Notes under the pieces: model-generated
Told to the model about the DNA's origin: nothing
Databases searched by the model: none
What the model saw: only the letters and a program-made list of their open reading frames with translations
Origin: Microterricola viridarii
GTDB lineage: Bacteria; Actinomycetota; Actinomycetes; Actinomycetales; Microbacteriaceae
DNA length: 64,000 nucleotides
Assembly (NCBI RefSeq): GCF_900104895.1
Contig: NZ_LT629742.1
Span: 3,348,001 to 3,412,000, forward strand
Direction: 5' to 3'
Shown here: one piece after another, positions 37,136-45,869 of the stretch
Numbering within the stretch: position 1 is the stretch's first letter
Layout: every line of letters starts with the position of its first letter
Position numbers and translations under genes: made by a program

Positions 37136-38377
37136 TCAGGCGGGCAGCAGCAGCGCCGTCGCGATGGCGGCGACGCCCTCGCCCCGGCCGGTGAAGCCGA
37201 GGCCGTCGGTGGTGGTGGCGGCGATGCTGACGGGGGCGCCGAGGATGCCGCTGAGCAGCGCCTCCGCCTCCGCCCGGCGCGGCGAGAGCTTCGGCCGGTT
37301 GCCGAGCAGCTGCACGGAGACGTTGCCGATGCCGAAGCCGGCCCGCTCGACGAGACGCTTCGTCTCGCGGAGGAACACCTCTCCGTGCGCGCCGGCCAGC
37401 CGCGGGTCGTCGGTGCCGAAGATGCCGCCGATGTCGCCGAGGCTTGCGGCGGCCAGCAGCGCGTCACAGACGGCGTGCACCGCGACGTCGCCGTCGCTGT
37501 GGCCGGAGAGCCCGCGCTGGCCCGGCCAGTGCAGGCCGGCGATCCACAGCTCGGGCGCGGCATCCGCCGCGTCGTCGCCCTCCGGCGAGAAGGCGTGCAC
37601 GTCGACGCCGGTGCCGACCCGCGGGGCGGATGCCGTTGACGGCATCTGCGCGCCGGGTGCCGCCTCGGCGAGCAGCCGCTCGGCCCGGGCCAGGTCCCAC
37701 GGGGTCGTGATCTTGAAGGCGCGCTCGTCGCCGGCGACCGTGCCGACGGAGTGGCCGAAGGACGCCAGCAGGGCGGCGTCGTCGGTGAAGTCGGCGGCCG
37801 GGTCGGCGTAGGCCTCGTCGAGCTCGGCGCGCACGAAGCCCTGCGGCGTCTGCACGGCGACCAGCTCGGAGCGGTCGACGGTCTCCCGCACGGCCCCGCC
37901 CTGATCGACGCGCTTGATGGTGTCGACGACGGGCAGCGCCGGAATCACGCCGGAGCGGGTGGCGCGCACGGCGGCGATCACGGCCTCGAACTGGGCGGTG
38001 GGCGTGAGCGCGCGGGCCGCGTCGTGCACCAGCACGATGCCGACGCCGGGCGCGACCGCCGCGAGGCCGGCCGCGACGGAGAGCTGCCGGCTCGCTCCCC
38101 CGGCCACGACGCTGGTGTATCCGACGGCCGGGCCGGCGGATGCCGCCACGATCGCCCTGGCGCTCTCCAGTTCGGCGTCCGGGGCCACCACGATCAGCTG
38201 CACGGGCTCGGTCAGCGCGAAGATGCCGTCGAGGGCATGTGCGAGCATCGGTCGCCCGGCGAGCGGGGCGAAGGCCTTCCGCTCCGGCCGGCCGAGCCGG
38301 GTACCGCTGCCGGCGGCCACCACGATCACCGCTGTCTGGACCGACTCCGCCTGGCTGTGTTCGCCCGAAAAGTTCAT
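37136..38377 (-). CDS. ispDF: bifunctional IspD/IspF (MEP isoprenoid pathway), 413 aa
   Basis: Residues about 15-240 are the cytidylyltransferase IspD ([32 protein letters not shown]). After a short linker, residues about 250-413 are the zinc-dependent cyclase IspF ([57 protein letters not shown]). It performs two non-consecutive steps of the MEP pathway to IPP and DMAPP. Separate ispD and ispF genes are common in other actinobacteria; fused forms are found in some Microbacteriaceae. Confidence 0.97.
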   Translation of the reverse strand: MNFSGEHSQAESVQTAVIVVAAGSGTRLGRPERKAFAPLAGRPMLAHALDGIFALTEPVQLIVVAPDAELESARAIVAASAGPAVGYTSVVAGGASRQLSVAAGLAAVAPGVGIVLVHDAARALTPTAQFEAVIAAVRATRSGVIPALPVVDTIKRVDQGGAVRETVDRSELVAVQTPQGFVRAELDEAYADPAADFTDDAALLASFGHSVGTVAGDERAFKITTPWDLARAERLLAEAAPGAQMPSTASAPRVGTGVDVHAFSPEGDDAADAAPELWIAGLHWPGQRGLSGHSDGDVAVHAVCDALLAAASLGDIGGIFGTDDPRLAGAHGEVFLRETKRLVERAGFGIGNVSVQLLGNRPKLSPRRAEAEALLSGILGAPVSIAATTTDGLGFTGRGEGVAAIATALLLPA

Positions 38378-38421
38378 ACTCCGAGGCTATCGCGGGCACC
38401 GCCCAGCAAGCGCCTGCGACA

Positions 38422-38868
38422 ATGAGAGGCGTGAAACTGAGCGCCTTTGCTGACGTGTGCCTGCGCACCCTGATGCTGCTCGGGTCGCGACAGGGTCAAC
38501 AGCTCACCAGCCGGGAGATCGCCGAGCAGATCGGCGTGCCATACAACCACGTCGCCAAGGCCGTGCTCGAACTGCGCAATCGCCGCGCGATCGATGTGAC
38601 CAGGGGTCGGCACGGCGGCTCGCAGATCACCGCCACGGGGCTGCAGCTGAGCGTCGGCACCCTGCTGCGCGAGCTTGACGTGCGCGATGACGTCGTGGAT
38701 TGCGTCTCCGAGGCGGGCGTTGCCTGCCCACTGCTGGCGCAGTGCCGGCTGCGCTCCGCCCTCCGACGCGCCCGCGAGGCGTTCTATGCGGAGCTGGACC
38801 AGCTCCGCGTCGAGGATCTCGGCGGGCCGGAGGCCTCGGTGCTGCTGCCGTTCCCCGTGCTGCGCTGA
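38422..38868 (+). CDS. nsrR: Rrf2-family Fe-S regulator, NsrR-like, 148 aa
   Basis: A winged HTH (KLSAFADVCLRTLMLLG...LTSREIAEQIGVPYNHVAKAVLEL, then the wing RGRHGGSQIT) is followed by three cysteines (94, 102, 108) in C-x7-C-x5-C spacing, as in NsrR, whose [4Fe-4S] cluster is destroyed by nitric oxide. It would then release its targets, here most obviously hmp, directly downstream. ATG 38422 or GTG 38431 may be the start; the latter matches the family N-terminus (MKLSAF). Confidence 0.88.
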   Translation: MRGVKLSAFADVCLRTLMLLGSRQGQQLTSREIAEQIGVPYNHVAKAVLELRNRRAIDVTRGRHGGSQITATGLQLSVGTLLRELDVRDDVVDCVSEAGVACPLLAQCRLRSALRRAREAFYAELDQLRVEDLGGPEASVLLPFPVLR

Positions 38869-38893
38869 GCCCGGCGGGTCGATTTGCGCCCGA

Positions 38894-38945
38894 GTTCTAC
38901 ACGGCGTAGAACTTAAGCGTCAATCTTGCATATCCCCCGCAAGAT
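38894..38945 (+). promoter_or_regulatory. two palindromes in the hmp leader, candidate NsrR site
   Basis: GTTCTAC-ACGGC-GTAGAAC (38894-38912) and ATCTTGC-N9-GCAAGAT (38923-38945) lie in the 108-base gap between the regulator and hmp. The second has the size and AT-rich half-sites expected for an Rrf2 dimer; the first could be another site or a weak terminator for the regulator. Confidence 0.6.
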
Positions 38946-38976
38946 AACGACCCACCCCTCATCAAGGAGCCACACC

Positions 38977-40158
38977 ATGCTGTCTGAAAAGTCCCGCCCG
39001 GTCATCGAGGCGACGCTGCCGATCATCGGGGAGCGCATCGCGCACATCACCCCGAAGTTCTATTCGCGGATGTTCGCGGCACGCCCCGAGCTCCTGGACG
39101 GACTGTTCTCGCGCGCCAACCAAAACAACGGCACGCAGCAGCAGGCGCTGGCCGGGTCCATCGCCGCCTTCGCCACGCACCTGCTGAACCACCCGGAGTC
39201 CCTGCCGGAGGCGGTGCTGGTCCGAATCGCCCACAAGCACACCTCGCTCGGCATCGCCGCAGACCAGTACGCCCTCGTCTACGAGCACCTCTTCGCGGCC
39301 ATCGCCGAAGACCTGGGCGACGCGGTGACCCCCGCGGTCGCCGAGGCCTGGACCGAGGTGTACTGGCTGATGGCAGACGCGCTGATCAAGATCGAGAAGG
39401 GCCTCTACGCGCAGCAGGCCAACAACGAGGTCTGGACCAACTGGACCCTCACCGCGAAGGAAGTCGCGGGCGTCGGCTCGATCACGTTCCGCTTCAGCCC
39501 CGCCGACGACACCCCGGTCACGGTCGCCAAGCCCGGCCAGTTCGTGTCCGTCCGGGTAGCCCTCGCCGACGGCATCCGTCAGTGCCGCCAGTACACGCTG
39601 AGCGACGCGGTGGCCTCGACCACGGAGCGCGTCATCACCACGAAGTTCGACGAGGGCGGCGAGGTGTCGCCGTTCATGCACCAGAACCTCAGCGTCGGAG
39701 ACACCATCGAGCTCTCCAACCCCTACGGTGACCTGACCATCGACACCGTCGGCGGCCCGATCGTGTTGGCAACCGCAGGCATCGGCTGCACCCCGAGCGC
39801 CTCCGCGCTGGCCACCCTGGCCGCGGCCGGTTCCGACCGCCGGGTGCTCGTCCTGCACGCCGAGTCGACCGAGGACGCCTGGGCGTTGAAGGAGCAGATG
39901 CGCGAGTCCATCGCGGCACTGCCGAACGCCGAGCTCAAGCTGTGGCTCGAGGACGTCACCGCGAAAGCCGACGACACCGAGGCGAGCGAGGGATACATGT
40001 CACTGGCCGGCCTCGAGCTGCCGGACGACGCCCGGCTGTACCTCTGCGGCCCGTTGCCCTTCATGCGCGCGGTGCGCTCGCAGGCCATCGACGCCGGCAT
40101 CCCGGCGACACACATCCACTACGAGGTGTTCGGCCCCGACCTCTGGCTCGCCGCCTAG
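38977..40158 (+). CDS. hmp: flavohemoprotein Hmp (nitric oxide dioxygenase), 393 aa
   Basis: The globin domain (FYSRMFAARPELLDGLFSRANQ, proximal His in VRIAHKHTSLGI, YALVYEHLF) is followed by a ferredoxin-reductase FAD domain (PGQFVSVRVA, RQYTLSD) and an NAD domain (VLATAGIGCTPSASALA, YLCGPLPFMRAV). It converts NO and O2 to nitrate using NAD(P)H. AAGGAG before ATG 38977 fixes the start. Pairing with an NsrR-like regulator and operator-like palindromes suggests NO-induced expression. Confidence 0.97.
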   Translation: MLSEKSRPVIEATLPIIGERIAHITPKFYSRMFAARPELLDGLFSRANQNNGTQQQALAGSIAAFATHLLNHPESLPEAVLVRIAHKHTSLGIAADQYALVYEHLFAAIAEDLGDAVTPAVAEAWTEVYWLMADALIKIEKGLYAQQANNEVWTNWTLTAKEVAGVGSITFRFSPADDTPVTVAKPGQFVSVRVALADGIRQCRQYTLSDAVASTTERVITTKFDEGGEVSPFMHQNLSVGDTIELSNPYGDLTIDTVGGPIVLATAGIGCTPSASALATLAAAGSDRRVLVLHAESTEDAWALKEQMRESIAALPNAELKLWLEDVTAKADDTEASEGYMSLAGLELPDDARLYLCGPLPFMRAVRSQAIDAGIPATHIHYEVFGPDLWLAA

Positions 40159-40179
40159 GCTGCCCCGGGCAGGCAGCAC

Positions 40180-40209
40180 GAAAGCCCCGGCCGTGGGGCC
40201 GGGGCTTTC
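40180..40209. terminator. bidirectional terminator between hmp and carD
   Basis: GAAAGCCCCGGCC pairs perfectly with GGCCGGGGCTTTC around GTGG, between the two convergent genes. Confidence 0.9.
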
Positions 40210-40236
40210 GGATGATGCGGGTGGCGCGACGGCGGC

Positions 40237-40719
40237 CTAGGAGGCCAGAACCTCGTCGAGCACGGTGGAGGCCTTCTCCTCGTCGGTCTTCTCGGCGAGC
40301 GCGAGCTCGGAGATCAGAATCTGACGGGCCTTGGCCAGCATGCGCTTCTCGCCAGCGGAGAGTCCGCGGTCCTGGTCACGGCGCCACAGGTCGCGGACGA
40401 CCTCGGACACCTTGATGACATCGCCGGACGCCAGCTTCTCCAGGTTCGCCTTGTAACGACGCGACCAGTTGGTGGGCTCCTCGGTGAACGGCGCGCGCAG
40501 CACCTCGAACACCTTGTCGAGCCCCTCACGGCCGATGACGTCGCGCACGCCGACGAGGTCGACGTTCTCGGCGGGGACCTCAATGGTCAAGTCACCCTGG
40601 GTGACGTTGAGCTTGAGGTAGAGCTTCTCTTCACCCTTGATGACACGGGTCTTGATTTCGATGATCGTTGCAGCACCGTGGTGCGGGTAAACGACGGTTT
40701 CGCCAACCTCAAAAAGCAT
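40237..40719 (-). CDS. carD: CarD-family RNA polymerase-binding regulator, 160 aa
   Basis: The N-terminal RID domain ([20 protein letters not shown]...[29 protein letters not shown]) binds the polymerase beta subunit, and the C-terminal helical domain ([23 protein letters not shown]...[26 protein letters not shown]) contacts promoter DNA. CarD stabilises open complexes at rRNA and many other promoters. ATG 40719 is preferred over one 7 codons upstream, as the family starts MLFEVGE or MxFxVG. It belongs to the conserved carD-ispDF-cysS-rlmB order, here interrupted by nsrR-hmp. Confidence 0.96.
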   Translation of the reverse strand: MLFEVGETVVYPHHGAATIIEIKTRVIKGEEKLYLKLNVTQGDLTIEVPAENVDLVGVRDVIGREGLDKVFEVLRAPFTEEPTNWSRRYKANLEKLASGDVIKVSEVVRDLWRRDQDRGLSAGEKRMLAKARQILISELALAEKTDEEKASTVLDEVLAS

Positions 40720-40896
40720 GAATTGATATCCCTTCAGCAACCTCTATGATACCACAGCCGCAATAGTGGTAAGGTTCGCCTTGCTTCCGCGCCGGTCCCG
40801 CAGCGATAGGCTAAACTCTGGAGCGATATTTCGCACGCGTTCCCCCGCTCACCAGCCGTTCGGCCGGTGAGGGAGCGCAATTTTTTTGGAGGTCTT

Positions 40897-41379
40897 GTGA
40901 AGGCGCGTATTGCGGCATCCGTTCTCTTGGCTGCCGGCCTTCTGGTCGGCACCGCTGGTTGCAACCTGGTGGCCCCGCAGGCCACGACCAAGCACTATGA
41001 CGCGAGCGATGGCGTGAGCGCCAACCTCGACGGTGTCGATGTGCGCAACGCGCTCGTGATCACTGAGGACGGCGAGCTGGGCAACCTGGTCGTCACCTTC
41101 GTGAACACCACCACCGAGAGCGCCAAGGTCACCGTGCAGTACGAGTCCGACGGCAGCAAGGAGACCGAGACGGTCACCCTCGACCCGTCCTCGAGCACCC
41201 CGTTCGGCCTGCCCGACGGCGAGCAGATCACGCTGGTCGACATGGGCGCACAGCCCGGCGCACTGCTGCCGGTCTACTTCCAGTCGGGCCAGAGCGAGGG
41301 CAAGCAGCTGCTCGTGCCCGTGCTCGACGCCTCACTGCCGGAGTACGCCGACCTGGTGCCGACCGCACCGAGCAAGTAA
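40897..41379 (+). CDS. putative lipoprotein, 160 aa, unknown function
   Basis: GTG 40897 follows TTTGGAGG. The signal peptide ends in the lipobox VGTAGC (Cys22). The mature part looks like a beta-sandwich (VSANLDGVDVRNALVITEDGELGNLVVTFVNTT..SAKVTVQYESD), a pattern of the actinobacterial DNA-modification-methylase-annotated lipoproteins that actually bind nothing known. It is divergent from carD with a 177-base gap containing a small hairpin (CTCACC...GGTGAG, about 40849-40872). Confidence 0.75.
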   Translation: MKARIAASVLLAAGLLVGTAGCNLVAPQATTKHYDASDGVSANLDGVDVRNALVITEDGELGNLVVTFVNTTTESAKVTVQYESDGSKETETVTLDPSSSTPFGLPDGEQITLVDMGAQPGALLPVYFQSGQSEGKQLLVPVLDASLPEYADLVPTAPSK

Positions 41380-41399
41380 TACTCAGCCAGCACCACACG

Positions 41400-41430
41400 A
41401 AGAGGCGCACCCGCGGGTGCGCCTCTTCTG
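41400..41430. terminator. terminator after the lipoprotein gene and before regX3's 3' end
   Basis: AAGAGGCGCACCC pairs perfectly with GGGTGCGCCTCTT with a 2-base centre, followed by CTG. It lies between convergent genes and can act both ways. Confidence 0.85.
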
Positions 41431-41455
41431 CGTTGTCCGGGCGGATGCCGCCGGC

Positions 41456-42136
41456 TCAGGCCTCGAAGCGGTAGCCGAGCCCGCGCACCGTCAGCAGCAT
41501 CGCCGGCTCCGACGGCACCGCCTCGATCCGCGAGCGGATCCGCTTGATGTGCACGTCGAGCGTCTTGGTGTCGCCGAAGTAGTCGGTTCCCCAGATCCGG
41601 TCAATCAGCTGGCCGCGGGTGAGCACCCGGCCGGCGTTGCGCATGAGGTACTCGAGCAGCTCGAATTCCTTGAGCGGCATGGGCGTGAGCTCGCCATTCA
41701 CGCTCACTGTGTGGCGCTCCACGTCCATCCGCACGCTGCCGGCCTCGATCACGCTGTCGTCCGGGGCATCCGCCTCGACGTGACGGCGCAGCACGGCGCG
41801 CACGCGGGCCAGCAGCTCCCTGGTCGAGTACGGCTTGGTCATGTAGTCGTCGGCGCCGAGCTCGAGCCCCACGACGATGTCGACCTCGGAGTCCTTCGCC
41901 GTGAGCATGATGATCGGAACGCTGGAACGCTGCCGGATCTCGCGGCAGACCTCGGTGCCCGGGATGCCCGGCAGCATGAGGTCGAGCAGCAGCAGGTCGG
42001 CGCCGGCCCGGTCGAATTCGCGGAGCGCGCTCGGGCCGTCGGCGGCCACCGTCACCTCGTACCCCTCGCGCTCGAGCAGGAAGCTGAGCGGCTCGCTGAG
42101 GGCCGGCTCGTCTTCGATCAGCAGAATTCGTGTCAC
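41456..42136 (-). CDS. regX3: OmpR/PhoB-type response regulator RegX3, 226 aa
   Basis: The receiver has the acidic pocket EDE (8-10), Asp52 (LLLLDLMLPG) and Lys101 (MTKPYS). The winged helix follows (LKEFELLEYLMRNAGRVLTRGQL, TKTLDVHIKRIRSRIE, LLTVRGLGYRFEA). Sequence and pairing with a SenX3-type kinase identify the phosphate-starvation regulator of actinobacteria. The kinase gene overlaps its start by 4 bases. A likely target is the PHO box before pstS in this window. Confidence 0.93.
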   Translation of the reverse strand: MTRILLIEDEPALSEPLSFLLEREGYEVTVAADGPSALREFDRAGADLLLLDLMLPGIPGTEVCREIRQRSSVPIIMLTAKDSEVDIVVGLELGADDYMTKPYSTRELLARVRAVLRRHVEADAPDDSVIEAGSVRMDVERHTVSVNGELTPMPLKEFELLEYLMRNAGRVLTRGQLIDRIWGTDYFGDTKTLDVHIKRIRSRIEAVPSEPAMLLTVRGLGYRFEA

Positions 42137-43290
42137 GCGGTGTCTCCCAGTGGTTCGGTGGCTGGTGCCGCCTTCGCATCGGGAAGGCGGATGGTGAAAG
42201 AGGAGCCGAGGCCGGGCTGCGACCAGACCCGGATGTCGCCGCCGTGGTTCTGCACGGCGTGCTTGACGATGGCGAGGCCCAGGCCGGTGCCGCCGGTGTT
42301 GCGGGCGCGGGCCTGGTCGACGCGGAAGAAGCGCTCGAAGACACGGTCTTGGTCTTCCTCCGGGATGCCGACGCCCTGGTCGGTCACGACGATCTCGACG
42401 GTGCCGGCACCGGTCTTGACGCCGACGCCGACCCGGGAGCCGGGCGGCGAGTAGTTCACGGCGTTGGCGACAAGGTTGTTCACGGCGGTGACCAGCAGCG
42501 ACTCGTCGCCGAGCACCTGCGCGCCGGAGCGCTTGCCGAGCGCGATCTCGATGTCATTGCCCTCGGCGATGACCCGGTTCTGCTCGACGGCGGTCGCGAC
42601 CACGGCGTCGATGTCGACGGGGTGCGCCTCGGCGACGGCATCCTGCGACTGCAGCCGGGAGAGCTCGATGATCTCCTGGGTGAGCCGGGCCAGCCGGGTG
42701 GACTCGCTGCTCAAGCGGTTCGCGAAGCGCCGCACCTGCGCCGGTTCGTCGGCGGCGGCGTCCAGCGCCTCAGCCAGGAGCCCGACCGACGCGATCGGCG
42801 TCTTCAGCTCGTGGCTGACGTTGGCCACGAAGTCGCGGCGCACGTCGTCGAGCCGGTGCGACTCGGTGCGGTCGTCGGCCAGCAGCAGCACGAAGCGGGT
42901 GCCGAGCCGGGCCACGCGCACGCTGAGGTACATGCTGGCGTCGCCGAACGGTCCGCGCTTCAGCACCAGCTCGCGGCTGATCGGCTCCCCGGTGCGGCGC
43001 ACCTCGTCCGCGAGGGCCAGCAGCTCCGGGTGCACGAGCGTGCCGTTCCAGACCAGCCCCATGGCGTGGGCGCCCGGCGAGGCCTTCATCACGTTGTGCG
43101 AGGGGTCGAGCACCACGCCGGCCGATTCCAGCGCTTCGAGCACTTGGTCGATGCCGTCGGGGATGCGTGGGCTGACGACGCCCGCCGCCGAGGTGCCGCG
43201 GCGTTCGGCGACGTGCAGCAAGGTGACAAAGCCCGCGCCGACGGCTAGGCCGAGTGCCAGGGCGAGCAGCACCAACCAGGTGGAGTCCAT
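42133..43290 (-). CDS. senX3: SenX3-type sensor histidine kinase, 385 aa
   Basis: A short N-terminus with one clear membrane helix (WLVLLALALGLAVGAGFVTLL) leads to a PAS-like domain (residues about 45-145), the H-box NVSHELKTPIASVG, N-box NNLVANAVNYSP and G-boxes VTDQGVGIPEEDQDRVFERFFRVD and GGTGLGLAIVKH. This is the SenX3/PhoR architecture that works with PhoU and Pst to sense phosphate. ATG 43290 is preferred over GTG 43296 because TACTCT, a -10-like element, lies 7 bases before it, consistent with a leaderless mRNA. Confidence 0.92.
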   Translation of the reverse strand: MDSTWLVLLALALGLAVGAGFVTLLHVAERRGTSAAGVVSPRIPDGIDQVLEALESAGVVLDPSHNVMKASPGAHAMGLVWNGTLVHPELLALADEVRRTGEPISRELVLKRGPFGDASMYLSVRVARLGTRFVLLLADDRTESHRLDDVRRDFVANVSHELKTPIASVGLLAEALDAAADEPAQVRRFANRLSSESTRLARLTQEIIELSRLQSQDAVAEAHPVDIDAVVATAVEQNRVIAEGNDIEIALGKRSGAQVLGDESLLVTAVNNLVANAVNYSPPGSRVGVGVKTGAGTVEIVVTDQGVGIPEEDQDRVFERFFRVDQARARNTGGTGLGLAIVKHAVQNHGGDIRVWSQPGLGSSFTIRLPDAKAAPATEPLGDTA

Positions 43291-43473
43291 GCCCACTAGA
43301 GTAGTGAACCCACCAGGTGGCCACCCCCTGTTCCACCGCAGAACGCCGCACCTTTGCCGAGTGTTCAGCGGTGCGGCACCGTTTGTTCATCTAACGGGGG
43401 CATCATCGAGCAGGGGGCCACAGGGGTCTTCGGATGCCGTGGTCACCCGTCGGCAGGAAGGATCAGATTAGCC

Positions 43474-44133
43474 GTGCGTGAAGTGTTTCAGCAGGAGCTC
43501 CGCGAGGTGCAGGACCGGCTCGTCGAGCTCAGCGGGCTCGTCGCCGTCTCCATCGACAAGGCCACCCGCGCCTTCAACGAGTCAGACGTCACCCTCGCCG
43601 AGGAGGTGATCGCCGACGACGACAAGATCGACGGCCTCACCGTCGCCCTCGACGAGCTCGCCATCATGATCCTGGCCCGGCAGCAGCCGGTTGCCCGCGA
43701 CCTCCGCATCGTCGTCAGCGCCCTGCGCATCAGTGCCTCGCTGGAGCGGATGGGTGACATGTCGACGCACATCGCCCAGCTGGCCCGCTACCGCTTCCCC
43801 GACAAGGTGGTGCCCAAGTCGCTGCGCGGCACCTTCGCCGAGATGGGCCGCCTCGACGTGGAGATCGCGCAGAAGCTCACCGAGCTGCTCCGCAGCCAGG
43901 ACGTGCAGCTGGCCGAGACCATCCGCAACGACGACGATGAGATCGACGCGCTGCACCTCAAGGTGTTCGACAAGGTGCTGGGCGAGACGTGGAAGGGGCA
44001 GGCAGCCGACACCGTCGACGCCACCCTGGCCAGCCGCTACCACGAGCGCTTCGCCGACCACGCGGTGTCCATCGCCAAGAAGGTGCTCTACCTGGCCACC
44101 GGCGACTGGGACCCGGACGCCCCGAGCGCCTAA
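43474..44133 (+). CDS. phoU: phosphate signalling protein PhoU, 219 aa
   Basis: Two PhoU helical-bundle repeats are present, with metal-binding segments (DDDKIDGL and DDDEIDALHLKVF) and ERMGDMSTHIAQLARYRF. PhoU links the Pst transporter to the SenX3 kinase and restrains the phosphate response when phosphate is plentiful. GTG 43474 follows GGAAGGATC. It is divergent from senX3, with a 180-base gap. Confidence 0.95.
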   Translation: MREVFQQELREVQDRLVELSGLVAVSIDKATRAFNESDVTLAEEVIADDDKIDGLTVALDELAIMILARQQPVARDLRIVVSALRISASLERMGDMSTHIAQLARYRFPDKVVPKSLRGTFAEMGRLDVEIAQKLTELLRSQDVQLAETIRNDDDEIDALHLKVFDKVLGETWKGQAADTVDATLASRYHERFADHAVSIAKKVLYLATGDWDPDAPSA

Positions 44134-44146
44134 GCCCTGAACGAAC

Positions 44147-44185
44147 GAGACTCCGGATGCCGTGGCATCCGGAGTCTCTTTCGTT
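44147..44185 (+). terminator. terminator between phoU and gpmA
   Basis: GAGACTCCGGATGCC pairs perfectly with GGCATCCGGAGTCTC across GT, followed by TTTCGTT; it lies between convergent genes. Confidence 0.92.
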
Positions 44186-44197
44186 AACCCTGCGTGG

Positions 44198-44950
44198 CTA
44201 CTTCTTGCCCTGGGCGGCGACCGCGGCGGCGCCGGCGGCGGCGGCCTCGGGGTCGAGGTACTCGCCGGGGCCGAGCGGCATGAGGTCTTCGCCGAGCTTG
44301 TAGACCAGCGGGATGCCGGTGGGGATGTTCAGCTCGGCGATGTCGTCGTCGCTGATGCCGTCGAGGTGCTTGACCAGGGCGCGCAGCGAGTTGCCGTGCG
44401 CGGTGACGAGCACGGTCTTGCCGGCGCGCAGGTCGACGGTGATGTCGCTCTCCCAGTACGGCAGCATGCGCTCGATGACGTCCTTGAGGCACTCCGTGCG
44501 CGGCATCTGCTCGTCGCTGAGGTTCGCGTAGCGGGGGTCGCCCACCTGCGAGTACTCGGCGTCGTCGGCCAGCACGGGCGGCGGCACGTCGAAGCTGCGG
44601 CGCCACAGCTGGAACTGCTCAGGGCCGTACTTCTCCAGCGTCTCGGCCTTGTCCAGGCCCTGCAGCGCACCGTAGTGGCGCTCGTTCAGGCGCCAGCTGC
44701 GGCGCACGTCGATCCAGGCGCGGTCGGCCTTGTCGAGGGCGATGTTCGCGGTCTGGATGGCGCGGGTGAGCACCGAGGTGTGCAGCACGTCCGGCAGCAG
44801 GCCGGACTCGGCCAGCAGCTCGCCGGCGCGGGCCGCCTCGGCCTCGCCCTGCTCGCTCAGCCGGACATCGACCCAGCCGGTGAAGAGGTTGGCCTGGTTC
44901 CAGGTGCTGTTGCCGTGGCGCAGCAGGATGAGTGTGTAAGGCGCAGTCAT
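44198..44950 (-). CDS. gpmA: 2,3-bisphosphoglycerate-dependent phosphoglycerate mutase, 250 aa
   Basis: LRHGNSTWN (Arg11, His12), the ERHYGALQG segment, and [14 protein letters not shown] with the second catalytic His identify dPGM, which interconverts 3- and 2-phosphoglycerate in glycolysis. It has full family length with an Ala-rich tail. ATG 44950 is the family start; upstream in-frame sequence lies across the divergent promoter region. The neighbour order phoU-gpmA resembles regX3/senX3-gpm loci in other actinobacteria. Confidence 0.97.
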   Translation of the reverse strand: MTAPYTLILLRHGNSTWNQANLFTGWVDVRLSEQGEAEAARAGELLAESGLLPDVLHTSVLTRAIQTANIALDKADRAWIDVRRSWRLNERHYGALQGLDKAETLEKYGPEQFQLWRRSFDVPPPVLADDAEYSQVGDPRYANLSDEQMPRTECLKDVIERMLPYWESDITVDLRAGKTVLVTAHGNSLRALVKHLDGISDDDIAELNIPTGIPLVYKLGEDLMPLGPGEYLDPEAAAAGAAAVAAQGKK

Positions 44951-45017
44951 GCATTCCACTCTAGCGATCCGGCCCCGTGGTAATACTGAACAAGCCTCAG
45001 GTGGCAGAATTGTACGA

Positions 45018-45842
45018 ATGCCGGTTGGAACAATTACACGTGGAACGACGAACACAAACCGGCTCCGCCGCATCGACCGTTGGACTCAGACCCTCCCGAT
45101 CCTGCGCAGCAGCGCCGACCCCCTCGTGGTCGACCTCGGCTACGGGGCGAGTGCCGTGACCAGCCTGGAGCTGCACCAGCGCCTGGCGAAGACGCGCTCC
45201 GATGTCGAGGTGCTCGGCCTCGAGATCGACCCGGAGCGGGTGCGCGGGGCGAATTCGCAGCTGGAGGCCGTGCGGGCCGGGCTGACCGGTTTCACCCCGG
45301 ATGCCGCGGTGCGCTTCGCCCTGGGCGGCTTCGAGGCTCCGCTGCCGGACGGGCGCCGGGCGGCCGTCATCCGGGCCCTCAACGTGCTGCGCCAGTACGA
45401 CGAGCACGAGGTGCTGCCCGCCTGGCGGATGCTGGCGCCCCGGCTGCAGCGGGGCGGGGTGCTGATCGACGGCACCTGCGACGAGATCGGCCGGATCGCG
45501 GCCTGGGTCGCGGTCGGGCCCTCCGGCCCGGCGACGTTCTCGATCGCGCTGCGGCTGGACGAGCTGGAGCGGCCGTCGGTCGTGGCCGAGCGGCTGCCCA
45601 AGGTGCTGATCCACCGCAACGTCGAGGGCGAGGGGGTGCACGCGCTGCTCGGCCTGCTCGACCGGCACTGGCAGTACAACGCGGCGCTGGCCGCCTACGG
45701 CCCGGTGCAGCGCTGGCAGGCGACCGTGGAGGGCGTGCGCGCCGCCGGCTGGCCGGTGCACGGTCGCCGCAGCCGCTGGCGGCTCGGCGAGCTGACCGTG
45801 CCGTGGGCCTCGGTCGCCCCGAACGGCTTCCACTGGGGGTAG
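45018..45842 (+). CDS. class I SAM methyltransferase-like protein, 274 aa
   Basis: Motif I is [16 protein letters not shown] and the acidic end of strand 2 is [10 protein letters not shown], typical of a Rossmann SAM-binding fold; [47 protein letters not shown] follows. The substrate is unknown. The C-terminal part ([17 protein letters not shown]) belongs to a conserved actinobacterial family. ATG 45018 is the first with a plausible leader; it is divergent from gpmA. Confidence 0.78.
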   Translation: MPVGTITRGTTNTNRLRRIDRWTQTLPILRSSADPLVVDLGYGASAVTSLELHQRLAKTRSDVEVLGLEIDPERVRGANSQLEAVRAGLTGFTPDAAVRFALGGFEAPLPDGRRAAVIRALNVLRQYDEHEVLPAWRMLAPRLQRGGVLIDGTCDEIGRIAAWVAVGPSGPATFSIALRLDELERPSVVAERLPKVLIHRNVEGEGVHALLGLLDRHWQYNAALAAYGPVQRWQATVEGVRAAGWPVHGRRSRWRLGELTVPWASVAPNGFHWG

Positions 45843-45869
45843 CGGCCGCCGCCTAGCTCCCGCAGCGGG

